Assembly (NCBI RefSeq): GCF_051014685.1
Contig: NC_135061.1
Coordinates: forward strand, 4,760,029-4,824,028
DNA: 64,000 bases
Source: Ptiloglossa arizonensis
Lineage: Eukaryota > Arthropoda > Insecta > Hymenoptera > Colletidae
Reading direction: 5' to 3'
Shown here: positions 47,181 through 58,820 of the stretch, piece by piece
Position numbering within the stretch: the first letter of the stretch is position 1
Layout of the letters: the number at the start of each line of letters is the position of its first letter
Translations under genes and position numbers: made by a program
The notes under the pieces: generated by a model
What the model was told of the DNA's origin: nothing
Database searches by the model: none
What the model saw: the letters and a program-made list of their open reading frames with translations, nothing else

Positions 47181-48224
47181 AACAAAATCCTACCTAACCC
47201 AGACCTAATGGTCAAACTTGGACGATTCTCTCTTCAAACGAAACTTAAATATTTATTCGCAAATAACAATTTACAAATACATTTTGTAAATACATTATTA
47301 GGCAAAGTAACGTTCATTCGACAGCGACGAAATAATGATGTTTTTATTTTAATTACAAAATAATTTTCTATCTCGTTCTCATCTGAATTCATTCGATTGG
47401 AATTTTTTATGCACGGTGTTCGTGATTTTCGTTCGATTCTATATTTCTACACCATAAACACTATTTATTCGTTAAGAGCTCGCAGCTTCGGACCGGCGCG
47501 AGTCTCATAACGTGTAGAAAGTGCGTTTAAAGAATTCGCATATTCTTCTCTCGATTTCAGTCTCTCCGACTCGTTCTCGTCTTCTCGTTTCGCGTTACAC
47601 GACAGTTATTAACGTAAATGAAGTAACGTTATTAATAACGTAGTTATTAACGTAAAATGAATTTCGAGGAACTTTTAAGTTTCCCTTTGGTCTACTGCTA
47701 CTACTTCGAATCGTGTCGAAACGATATCTACCATGTTTTCAAATTTTTTTCCTCGTCGTGGTTTTCACGTTCGTCATTGTATCTTCACGAGAGTGTTAAC
47801 AATGAATTTCTCGAATTACGCGTGGAAAATTTTCAACAACGCGCAATTAAAAATCGTTCAAACGAGGTCGTGGTCTCGTCGACAATCCAATCGACAATAT
47901 TCTCATCGATATTATTGATGACAATCTCGCAAAGATGCAACGAGAAGCACGAAAGTTTTTCGTTTGCATTTGTTTACGTTACATCGATACTCGAGCGTTA
48001 ACGCTTTGAAGTTCGGTGAACCTGTTTTTGTTTTTACAGCTGCCGGTTGCTCGGCTCGAGGAAACGTAAACAGTGACGGTTATGATTCATTTCAGTTATC
48101 CGAATTGAAATTATTTCAGTTATACGAACCGTATTGTACTCGTACGCGTATGCAACATTACTCGAACAATTATTCTCAATCGTGCAATTATACAAAATTG
48201 TCAAATCAGAAATTTTTACGACGA
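47181..48224. other. Non-coding stretch
   Basis: No gene recognised. A 114-codon plus-strand frame at 47657-48001 begins with the fragment related to 46702-46851 but then shows no family features. Confidence 0.35.
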
Positions 48225-48680
48225 TTAATTTTCTAATATTTTCGACTATAAAATTAACGATAAAGAACACGATTTTTTTAGAGTGTATAAACATTTGATT
48301 AAATTATTATCTTCTTACGTCTGTACAGTTTAGAATCTTAATTTGCTAATACTTTCGATTATAAAATTAACGATAAAGAACTCAATTTTTTTAGAGTATA
48401 TAAACATTTTATTGAATTACATATCCTCCATTTTGGAAATCTTTTTGGAAAACTTTTTACGTCTGTGCAGTTTAGAATCTTAATTTTCTAATACTTTCGA
48501 CTATAAAATTAACGATAAAGAACTCAATTTTTTTAGAGTATATAAACATTTTATTGAATTACATATCCTCCATTTTGGAAATCTTTTTGGAAAACTTTTT
48601 ACGTTTGTACAGTTTAGAATCTTAATTTTCTAATATTTTCGGCTATAAAATTAACGATAAAATTCGCGATAAAAAGTGAC
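48225..48680 (-). repeat. ~142-bp tandem repeat of mariner-MITE sequence, 3 copies
   Basis: TTAATTTTCTAATATTTTCG and ACATATCCTCCATTTTGGAA recur, the latter at 48419 and 48561 (142 bp apart). This is a shortened relative of the 177-bp satellite at 45.4 kb, lacking the MITE's outer end. Non-coding. Confidence 0.85.
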
Positions 48681-48684
48681 TCGT

Positions 48685-51540
48685 TCACACTTGGTATTTT
48701 ATAGAAAATTAATCGGATTGAAAGATTCATCTTGTGGGTAACTTTGAGAAATTGATCGAAATGAGAAATTTCACGTGAAAACTCGAAGAAAGATCAATAA
48801 TCGATACGAATATTTACTCGAAAGTTTACTTCGCGCGATACGTAGCGATTCCAAAGTATGCCAATCGTGGCGAGCATATATCGCGTTACAGGTTTCGCGT
48901 AACAGTGGTTCTCGTGAATTTGTCCTCCACCAGTGGTCCATTTGTTCGAAAATTTCGAATTTTTAACCGACGTTTATCGTTCCTACGAGTTCGTTTCATT
49001 ATTTGGCATAGATTCTATAAACGTTGCGCGTTCGTTCTCCGCATCGCGGTATTTAACGAGAATGAAAAAATGCTTTGTGAATGCCGCAAGGACGTCGGAC
49101 ACGATGCGCATTACAATGCTACTTAATGCACGTGGTACTTTCCCACGTGATTAGTCACGGACTTACCGTGAACGAGACAAAAACTTGTAATAAAAAGAGC
49201 CCGGCGATTGCGAAATTTCGTGCAGTTATTGAATTCCCGGGAATTTCAGCTCGTCGGTAGATATTGAGATAAAAATTCAATTTCTGAAAAAAAAAAAAAA
49301 AAAGAAAAAAAAAAACAAAACTGTGTTTTGTTTTTGTCTACAAAGCACTGAATCCATTTTTCTCACTTTCAACAGCGATAAGATAGAAACTAAATATTCG
49401 GTAACACCCGTCGATTATTATTATTATTTATTTCTTATAAAAGAAATTACCAAGCAATTAAGACCGAGTAACGACCCATAACGTTACTACAAACAACGTT
49501 ACTGCAAACAGAGTTACTACGAACAACGTTACTACGAAACAGCGTTGTTTCGCTCGTTATTAATCAAAAGCAAAGTTACCATATTTTCGATACGTGTTTG
49601 CGATCAGGGCAGAAAAAACTATCCGTAAGGTTAACATTTCCACGATAATTGTTAAGAATAATAACACGTTCGGTGGTGGGCAACTGTTAACAACGCGACC
49701 CAATTGAACATTACAAAAGTGTTTGATCGACGGTTTAGTGGCAACGTGTTATTAAACCGAATGTCTGTTTTCTTAAGCTTTGGTCCCGAAGGTCGCACGT
49801 GTCGTCGATGATCCTGTTCCGAAACGGTTTGATCGCCGTGATTCGATGATCTCTGCGCGTATCGTTCAACGGGTGTCCGTAACGCGTCGAATCGTACACC
49901 CGTGTTACAAACGAGACGCGATCGTCTCCGAATAGTCACGAACGCTTGAAAATATCTGGAGCACTGGATGGCTCGATATCGCGAACGGGACTCCCACGTG
50001 TCGAATTCACGTGGTGGTACACGTGAGCACCGCTACTGGATTGAAATCGTGTCGAAGGGTGGCGATGGCGGTGGTTCTAAGGGGTGGCGGGGAACTATTA
50101 AATACAAAGCGCGTAGAAACGGAACTAGCTGCTTATTGGTCGCCTTCGAAGGGCTCTTACGCAACCGTGTTACAATAGCGACGTTGAATCAAATCCCATC
50201 TCTAAAAATAATGAAAAGTTACGCTCTTAATTCTCACGCGTGATCGTAATCCTTTAACCCTCGTGATAGCTAACCGGGCTCCAGTTCGGATCTGACCTAC
50301 GATCAAATTATCTTGGATAAAAATTATCCGAGATTCTTCATTGGACGTTTATATATTCATTTATCCGATTTATTCAATTTATTTATCCAATAAATTACCC
50401 TCTCCCGTTCTTTGGATTTCTGATGTTCGATTTAGAGAGTCGTGGAACGTACACTCGTTTTTGAGAGTGTAATTAAGAGAAAAATACACTCGAGGAGCTG
50501 GTATAAGCGATACTATGCAAGTTGTAGGGAGATTTGGGTAGATTTAATAATAAGTGCTTTTGAATTTTAGAAGAAATATCGTACTCGTCTAAGGAACTGT
50601 TGGAATACAACGACATTGAGTCAAGGAACGGTGGATGAGCTCGATACCAGCTTTCCTATTTTTTCTAATGAAATTGTAACGTGATCGTTACAATCTATTC
50701 AGTTGTTCATAACCATACTCCGCTGCACCACTGTATTATATTTATCCAAAGATAAACGTTCTATTTACAGTTTCTCTCGTGCTGAACAATTCCATAATCC
50801 CACAGGAACGTTGGGTAAATGCACGTCGAGATTGTTTTCTTTCCCAGTTAGGGTATTCGAAACTTGCAGTTCGATGAAAGCTTCCTCGATCGAGAAGACC
50901 GGGTGTAAATTGAATCGATGTCATCGTTCTTAAGAACGATCGATGTTTCGTTCGTTGTTCTATCCTTGCAAACAACGCTCGTAGGTTTACCGGTATCCGT
51001 GAGACGCCAGTCTTTTCATCAATGTACTATTTTCGAGGCATGCAACTCGAAGAGGACTTGTCCTTACATAATATTGTTCTCTCGTCACAATGAGTAGAAT
51101 ATATTCCTCGAGTCGAGCCATTTATTTTAAGAACGCCCTGAACAGTGCACGGAACGAATATAGCGATTTATTTGAAGCATATTCGAACGTCTGTGTCGAG
51201 ACAATCGTTGCAAGATTCGATTCGATCTCTTAGCGGTCGTAGTATCGAACAACCGATCCTATTGGCCGATCGGGATCAATGTTTACGAAAATTTGCGCGA
51301 AGATCCACTATTTCTCGTTCGAGAGACACCAGTTAGTCGAATATAATGTTCGATTCGCGTTCGGAGCGAATTTCGTTCCCGGACCGATGTGACTGGAGAC
51401 CAATACGACCAGAGTTCGATTTTCCTTCGATTTTCAACGATCGTTCATTTCTGGCGGCAAAGCACGGTGGAGAGAATCGTTTTAAATCGATCTTTCAACG
51501 TTACAATTCCAACCAACGCGAACGAAAGAAATTAATACGT
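48685..51540. other. Long non-coding stretch
   Basis: No gene or element recognised. An A-rich tract lies at 49289-49318. A CpG-rich patch at 49.65-50.2 kb has open frames on both strands without family features. Confidence 0.4.
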
Positions 51541-51544
51541 ATTT

Positions 51545-52318
51545 GTTGGAGTGAATGCAACAATGATCTTAAGGGTGCCAGATGTCGATGTCAGTTTTAA
51601 GAAATGGTTCTAAGAAGGCTCGTCCGCCACGCGGTCAACGGTTTGGCCGCTTTTCCTTTTGGTTTTTCATTTCAGTCGAGTTCCAAGTCCAGAGTCAGAA
51701 AGACCACACGACACTGTCGTCGTTCGCATCGAGACGTATCACTGTACACGCATTTCTTCGAACTTTGTATTCTTATATATACAATTACTATACTACTGGA
51801 CACGCGAGATCCCTGCGTATTATAATAAACTAGATATTACAATCCGAACTTTACGACAACTTCGATTCTTGGAGATCTGTGTCTCCGGTCGCCTGGATCG
51901 TGACGATCCTTTTCTTATATTTCTTTCGATTTTCGACTAATCGGAGTTTCGTATCGTCGAGTAACGTTCAATCGCAAAATTGTCAACGGAGATGTATTTA
52001 GACGAGGCACACCTGATACAGTTAAGAGTGGATCGTGTACACGATCCACGTTTGATCGTTTGATCGTTGCTGGTATTTTGTTCGCGTTTCGTCGACACAA
52101 GCTCGGTAGATCGTTTTCTTATATTTCTTTCGATTTTCGACTAATCGGAGTTTCGTATCGTCGAGTAACGTTCAATCGCAAAATTGTCAACGGAGATGTA
52201 TTTAGACGAGGCACACCTGATACAGTTAAGAGTGGATCGTGTACACGATCTACCAGATACTCGAGATCCCTGCGTATTATGATAAACTAGATATTATAAT
52301 CTGAACTTTACAACAGTA
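51545..52318 (+). repeat. 750-bp dispersed repeat, copy B
   Basis: Inverted counterpart of 31238-31985. Two subunits offset by 204 bp (markers 51912 and 52116) each end in the perfect 16-bp palindrome GATCGTGTACACGATC, at 52031-52046 and 52235-52250. The block GAGATCCCTGCGTATTAT through CTTTAC(G)ACAAC occurs at about 51806-51862 and again at 52264-52316, bracketing the subunits. TATA-like TTATATATAC lies at 51774-51783. Confidence 0.87.
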
Positions 52319-52319
52319 T

Positions 52320-53050
52320 GGTAGAACTGTTAGTTCACTCGTTTGGTAGAACTTTGTGAAAAAATCGTTCAGACCAATTGGTGTAAGTTCACCGAGTTAC
52401 GTGCGATCAAGAGAGCTTGAGAGACACTGTGTCGAGCGACACGATCATTGTAAAAAAGACTTGTTCGTACTACCGCAAATGCTTAGGCGTGTTTCGACTT
52501 TCGATCGGTAGTATACTAACGAGTGCGTAAGGTGATTGGCGATGCCTCCGGTGCAATTATGGCGGTATAGGCCAGTTTCTTTGCAACGTGTGTGCACAGC
52601 CGCCAAATGTGTTTTTCTCTATTGAAAAGCTGTTCGTTGATCGTAGCGCCGTATTCAGTGGATCTGGATTAGGTTCGCTGGTATCCTTTTTTTTTTTTTT
52701 TACTGAACTTCGTCTCTAAGTGGTCTCGAGTTTTACAATTGTACGATTTGCAAATGTTGATACGTCCATGGAAATAATTGTGCAAGTGTGTAACAAGCGG
52801 TTCGTTATTTTCGCGACGAGCATAGTTTCGCGATGTTTAATCGGTGCAGCGGAGCAATAAATGTACACGGCATTGATCGTTATTACAACACGTCCTTTAT
52901 GGTTCGTGTCTCGGTACGTACTACCGTGCGAAAGTTCGTTTATTTATACAAATTTTTCATTGGATATTTTACTTATCTAAGTAAAATTAAACTTGAACAG
53001 TTTGAACGTTTACTTTAAGAAACATCGCCTCAAGTAATATCTATTTCTAT
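52320..53050. other. Non-coding stretch
   Basis: No gene or repeat recognised; a poly-T tract lies at about 52688-52702. Confidence 0.4.
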
Positions 53051-53480
53051 TAGGTTGTTCGGGATGTCGTTTCGTTTTCCAAAATGGAGAATGTGTAATT
53101 TAATAAAACGTTTACGCGCTCTAAAAAAATCATGCTTTTTATCGTTAATTTTATAGTCGAAAATATTAGAAAATTAAAATTCTAAACTATACTAAGAAGT
53201 TACATCAAAGATCGTAATCTATTGGGTTGTTTGGAAAGTAATTTCGTTTTCCAAAATGGAGAATGTATAATTTAATAAAATGTTTACACGCTCTAAAAAT
53301 ATTGTGTTTCGTTAATACCAAAAAAAAGTGAAATAACTTCCCGAATGATCCAATATCTGTTCTCATTGGAGATCACGATGTGTAAATATCTTTTGAAAAA
53401 AATTTAATTTGAACTGTTCAAAAGGAACTTATTAGAAACGTTTTTGTCACTGTAAAGAAAAAAGTTTTACTTGGACAAGA
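53051..53480 (+). mobile_element. Mariner-type MITE copies plus shared 3' segment
   Basis: It begins TAGGTTGTTCGGGATGTCGT, contains a second start-like end at about 53225 (TTGGAAAGTAATTTCG) and ends near 53354 (CCGAATGATCCAATA). The following ~125 bp match 47066-47180. The tandem second unit resembles the arrays at 43 and 45 kb. Confidence 0.8.
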
Positions 53481-53663
53481 GAATTGTTGGGCAAGGGAAT
53501 TTTTTGACAACAGAACGATCCATTATTTTCTCCCTGTATTTTAGATCGCTATAAAATTGAATTGTTCTTTCTCACGGTTTAACGTTATCTACGATCTTTT
53601 CGGTTTACTTTTCTTGCGACCAAAAATTCGTAAATCGTGATAAAAGAATAGACGTTGTTCGAA

Positions 53664-54130
53664 TGAACCCTTTTGCTATGGAGTGCTTGTGACAAAATGT
53701 GATAGCTATGAACGAAGCCCATTACGCATGTGGAATACTACAAAGTAAGTAGAACTCGTTTCTTCTTCTCGAAATTTCACAATGATATTTATTATATTTG
53801 GTAATATCATTTTACTTTAGAAAATATAAAACTTAACAATCGTAATTTATTTTTTTATACATTATAGTATACTGCTCGTATAATATTTTTTAATACAATA
53901 TAACGAAATTAGTGTATTCACTCGTTTAGTATTTAAGTAAAGTATCTAAAGTGAAATACAATATTGACAAAAGTAGCTCGTGTAAGTATGAAAATATTCG
54001 CGATAAATATATATTGTACGAACGCATATATACGCTCTTCGTATATGAATAATCAATAATATTTCTCACATTTGATAATATAATTTTACTTAACAAAATA
54101 CAAAACTTAACAATCATAATTTATTTCTTT
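53664..54130 (-). mobile_element. Truncated TTAA-ended element (copy 6, inverted)
   Basis: The sequence TGAACCCTTTTGCTATGGAG starts a reverse copy of the right half of element 5 (TGTGACAAAATGTGATAGCT, then AAATTTCACAATGATATTTA). Only one or two CGTATATATACG-like units remain (about 54020-54050), and the left end is missing. Flanks on both sides are also similar to the flanks of element 5, so the two loci share ancestry beyond the element. Confidence 0.7.
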
Positions 54131-55334
54131 ATACATTACATTTCTCTTCAGTTCACTCTTCGTTCGGTCACAAAATCCGTAAATCGCGATAAAACAAAAG
54201 CTATTATCCAAATCGATAAAGACACACGACTATTCGAATATCGTTAACATCATTACCGATGATTTAAGAATACGTAAACAATTGACGTTAAAATCCTTCC
54301 GAACGAGCCAACACTTTAGAACGCCGCGTAATATAGTATTCAGTTCGCACCCTGTTACCCCGAAGAGCTCTCTTTGGATGCTGCTGCTATCCTAGGATAA
54401 TAAATGTATATATTTACCCAATTTCGAAACGGATAACCGATCTCGATAAAAGCATCTGTTGCTAATTAACTCGGTCGGCTTCGGTCCGGACGGTTTCGCG
54501 TATACAATTGCTCGGTGAAGCTATAGGAAGTCCTGTAGAACTTGGTCAGCCTTCCGTGCCTAAATCGTGCCAGAGTGGAGGGGTTTATTATCGTTTAACA
54601 TCCTCGCACGATTTCGCCAGTCAATCGCAGCCGGGCCGAGACAGTGACGAACGTCCCGTGCACCCCTTGTATTTTCCGCGCGGTCGACGTCCATATTTAA
54701 ATCGCAGCCGGTGTCCTAGCCTCGGTTCAACGAGATCGTTCTGTGGGCCACGTTCAAAGTACGAGAGGTTTGCGTTCGTTGCTCGTTTCTTTTTTTCTCT
54801 CTCTCTCGTTCGTATCTGTTCCCTTTTCCTTTCGTCGAGATGATGGCTGTGGTGGTTTGGGTGGCCAGCAGATGGGGTAGATGGGCAAACCATTGCCTGG
54901 CGTTCGACAGATAAAGGTCTTGTATAGGTCGATTAAAATATAAATTGCGTTCGTGGACCGCATGGTTTCACCCTACACGGATGAGGTCATCTTTCTACAT
55001 TTGCGTCCGGCTCTCAAGTGCGACTTCCGGACGGGATATACGTACCTTTCGAATCTACGCTCGGTTTCAGGAACGCGTTACACGGTGTATCGGATTCTAT
55101 TCACGATTCGAGACGAAAACCACGTTGATGTGGTTTCGAATCGATTTGAAAATTTCTTGAAATGCGACGACACTTGGACCAGTGGCTTCAGATGTTGCTT
55201 CTAGTCACTGTTGTTGCTAATAGTGTAGGTACATCCAGAAAGATGATACGCGATATTAGGAATGTATTTGTAATTAGTGTATTTTTGTATACCCTTGTAT
55301 TTGTAATTAGAGAGTGAAATTTGAAATGATTGTG
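54131..55334. other. Non-coding stretch with a CpG-rich part
   Basis: 54.48-55.2 kb is GC- and CpG-richer with frames on both strands. One minus-strand frame (54963-54754) begins with a hydrophobic segment, then CRTPGNGLPIYPICWPPKPP; see findings. No confirmed gene. Confidence 0.35.
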
Positions 55335-55700
55335 TAGGGACGAGTTTTGCGAGAGTGAATTGTGCGAAGTTTCGATTGTGGGAGCGACTGTTTAGGTATA
55401 TCGATAGCTCATTGAAGCCCAGTGTAAAAGACAAAAGTTAGAATTTTAATGTAACCAGAGAACGAGTATGTGAGTGGATCGGTATCGAGAAAAAGTTAAA
55501 AAGAATTTTCGAGTTTGTCTTTTCCTTTTGTACGAATCGTGACCTTAAGCAGACCACACTATGTTTCCATTTGTAATCCACAGGGAATATATTATTATGA
55601 CAGAGGAATAGGCATATTTTTCTATAGATATATATTTTACTGTACAATTGTAGCAATTGTTGACACAGTTTGTGTTGGAGTACAATGACTTGGACCGATG
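55335..55700 (-). repeat. Older dispersed repeat, uninterrupted copy
   Basis: Reverse-complement match to 21430-21730 joined to 22746-22860. Here TTACATTAAAATTCTAACTT spans the site that the LTR element occupies in the other copy. No enzyme domain. Confidence 0.87.
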
Positions 55701-55819
55701 CAACCCTTGAGAAATCAAGACACGGGGGAGGGGGTCGTTATGGTTATTTTTCGGTTGGTGTCCCAACGTGACCGTTACGGTTTAGTCATTCATTCATCGT
55801 CATGCCCCACCGCATCATT

Positions 55820-56827
55820 CTATTATCTTCTACTGTTTATATAAACGTTCCATTTACTTTTGTCTTGTGTCTAATAATTCCATTGTTCCACAAAATTATT
55901 AGCACGACGGTGAAGATTCTTCGATAATGATCTTCTATTATTATTAAATGGATTATATAATCTATTATTATATCTTATCTTTGACGAAACGTTCTATATA
56001 CTTTTCTCTTGTGTTCCACAAAATTATTAGCACGACGATGAAGATTCTTCGACAATGATCTTCTATTATTATTAAATGGATTATATAATCTATTATTATA
56101 TCTAATCTTCGAGAAAACGTTCTATTTACTTTTTTCTTGTGTTCAACAATTCCATTGTTCCAAAAATTGTTAGCACGACGGTGAAGATTCTTCGACAATA
56201 ATCTTCTATTATTATTAAATAGATTATATAATCTATTATTATATCTAATCTTCGAGAAAACGTTCTATATACTTTTCTCTTGTGTTCCACAAAATTATTA
56301 GCACAATGATGAAGATTCTTCGACAATGATCTTCTATTATTATTAAATAGATTATATAATCTATTATTATATCTAATCTTCGAGAAAACGTTCTATTTAC
56401 TTTTCTCTTTTGTTCAACAATTATATAATCTATTATTATATCTAATCTTCGAGAAAACGTTCTATTTACTTTTTTCTTGTGTTCAACAATTCCATTGTTC
56501 CAAAAATTGTTAGCACGACGGTGAAGATTCTTCGACAATAATCTTCTATTATTATTAAATAGATTATATAATCTATTATTATATCTAATCTTCGAGAAAA
56601 CGTTCTATTTACTTTTCTCTTGTGTTCAACAATTCCATTGTTCCACAAAATTATTAGCACGACGGTGAAGTTTCTTCGATAATGATCTTCTATTATTATA
56701 TAATCTATTATTATATCGAATCTTCGACAAAACGTTCTATATACTTTTCTCTTGTGTTCAACAATTCCATTGTTCCAAAAATTGTTAGCACAACGGTGAA
56801 GATTCTTGGACAATAATCTTCGTAGAG
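55820..56827 (-). repeat. 128/143-bp tandem array, part 1
   Basis: The phrase GGTGAAGATTCTTCGACAAT recurs at 55911, 56039, 56182 and 56310, and further copies follow to 56827; the first spacings are 128, 143 and 128 bp. The longer unit adds CAATTCCATTGTTC. The units end in TATATAATCTATTATTATAT. Minus-strand frames across the array repeat the same residues and are not genes. Confidence 0.92.
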
Positions 56828-57167
56828 TACAGGGTGTCCCGATCGTCACCGGTCGATTCGAATTTCGCGCTATTTTTCAAACGTCGAACCGATCGACCCG
56901 AAAACTCGACGTACGTCGTCTAGACGGCTTGGAAATTGATCGTGGAAAAGTACACGATGAAAGAACACAACCCGTGATCTCTCAAAACAGTAATGTCGAT
57001 CGGTGGGTCAGTAAAAAAATCCGAGGCGACCGTTTGGAAGATATCATGTTCGGTTATCAACTTCCAAGTTTCTACTTTTACGCAAAAAAAATCTACATCA
57101 AACTCACCCGAACCTTTCGATTTTCATTCGAAAGTAAATCGACCGGTGATTATTGGGACGCCCTGTA
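56828..57167. mobile_element. TA-flanked MITE with 29-bp inverted ends
   Basis: The left end is TACAGGGTGTCCC then CACCGGTCGA. The right end is TCGACCGGTGA then GGGACGCCCTGTA. TA at both ends fits a Tc1/mariner-type target duplication. It is 340 bp long. A 120-codon plus-strand frame (56806-57168) happens to span it. Single ends of similar sequence occur at 60052 (TACAGGGTGTTTCGGTCG) and 18753. Confidence 0.85.
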
Positions 57168-57785
57168 ATGCACACGGTAGTTCTCGTACCGAAATCATCC
57201 CCAACCCTTATTGTTTGCTTTCCTCCGTTGCGACGATAAGATACTCACATGGTATCCAATTTCCTCCACCGAGTACTCGGTACTCCGTATCGCTGTACCT
57301 CCGCCCAAAAATTCGTAATTTCGTAATCGCTCCTCGCGATTGAATTGAAAGAAATGACGAGTAGAAAAGGTGGCGAGATTTACGGTCGCGCAGCTAGGCG
57401 GCGGTTAAGACAAGGATGTTTTATTAATGGTACATGTAAGATTAACCAGGATAAATGAAGTACCACATTAAGCGTACGATCATGGTGTGCGAAAAGCAGC
57501 GATGACTGCGTAACATGTCCCGACAGAGTATACTCTGTACGTCTGTATACATACGTCGGCCCCAGTCCCAATGATCCGCGCATGAGATTACTTTGATATA
57601 CGACAGTTTATCGTCGAACACGTTGGGTTGTCGCAGGTCAGGTCAATTCAGGTCAACGTACTCCTTGCCCCGTCTGTGTGCCTTTGGTTCACGTCTTCGA
57701 AACTTTCCTCCTTCGGTGATTCTTTCACGCCGTGGTAAAACGGGCCAGTTTCTTACGAGTAGGTTCATTCGCGCTAATTACACTC
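57168..57785. other. Spacer between two halves of the array
   Basis: CpG-richer unique sequence, no gene recognised. It separates the two 128/143-bp arrays together with the MITE. Confidence 0.4.
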
Positions 57786-58820
57786 TCTAAGCTTCATTCG
57801 TTTGTTCCATGGAACAATATTGGATAACTTTGCAACTATTTCATTGTTCCACAAAATTGTTAGCACGCCGGTGAAGATTCTTCGACAATGATCTTCTATT
57901 ATTATTAAATGGATTATATAATGTATTATTATATCTAATCTTCGAGAAAACGTTCTATTTACTTTTCTTTTGTGTTCAACAATTCTATTGTTCCACAAAA
58001 TTATTTGCACGACGGTGAAGATTCTTCGATAATGATCTTCTATTATTATTAAACGGATTATATAATGTATTATTATATCTAATCTTCGAGAAAACGTTCT
58101 ATTTACTTTTCTTTTGTGTTCAACAATTCTATTGTTCCACAAAATTATTTGCACGACGGTGAAGATTCTTCGAGAATGATCTTCTATTATTATTAAATAG
58201 ATTATATAATGTATTATTATATCTAATCTTCGAGAAAACGTTCTATTTACTTTTCTTTTGTGTTCAACAATACCATTGTTCCACAAAATTATTTGCACGA
58301 CGGTGAAGATTCTTCGACAATGATCTTAGATTATTATATAATAGATTATATTATCTATTATTATATCTAATCTTCGACGAAACGTTCTATTTACTTTTCT
58401 ATTGTGTTCAACAATTATATAATCTATTATGATGTCTTATCTTCGACGAAACATTCCATTTACTTTTCTCTTGTGTTCCACAAAATTATTAACACAACGG
58501 TGAAGATTCTTCGACAACGATCTTCTATTATTATATAATAGATTATTATATCTAATCTTCGACAAAACGTTCTATTTACTTTTCTCTTGTGTTCAACAAT
58601 TATATAATCTATTATGATGTCTTATCTTCGACGAAACATTCCATTTACTTTTCTCTTGTGTTCCACAAAATTATTAACACAACGGTGAAGATTCTTCGAC
58701 AACGATCTTCTATTATTATATAATACATTATATAATCTATTATTATATCTAATCTTCGACAAAACGTTCTATTCACTTTTCTCTTGTGTTCAACAATTCC
58801 ATCGTTCCACAAAATTAACG
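57786..58820 (-). repeat. 128/143-bp tandem array, part 2
   Basis: Same unit and orientation as 55820-56827. The first four copies are highly similar, with shared variants not seen in part 1 (AATGTATTATTATATC, TTATTTGCACGACGG). That suggests local homogenisation. Later copies are shortened. Confidence 0.92.

Noticed and set aside
51659..51940. 93-codon frame conserved between 31.7 and 51.8 kb
   Set aside because: The whole 750-bp repeat is equally conserved in all frames, so conservation of this frame reflects recent duplication, not coding constraint.
56806..57168. 120-codon plus-strand frame
   Set aside because: It coincides with a 340-bp MITE bounded by inverted TACAGGGTGTCCC ends and has no domain features.
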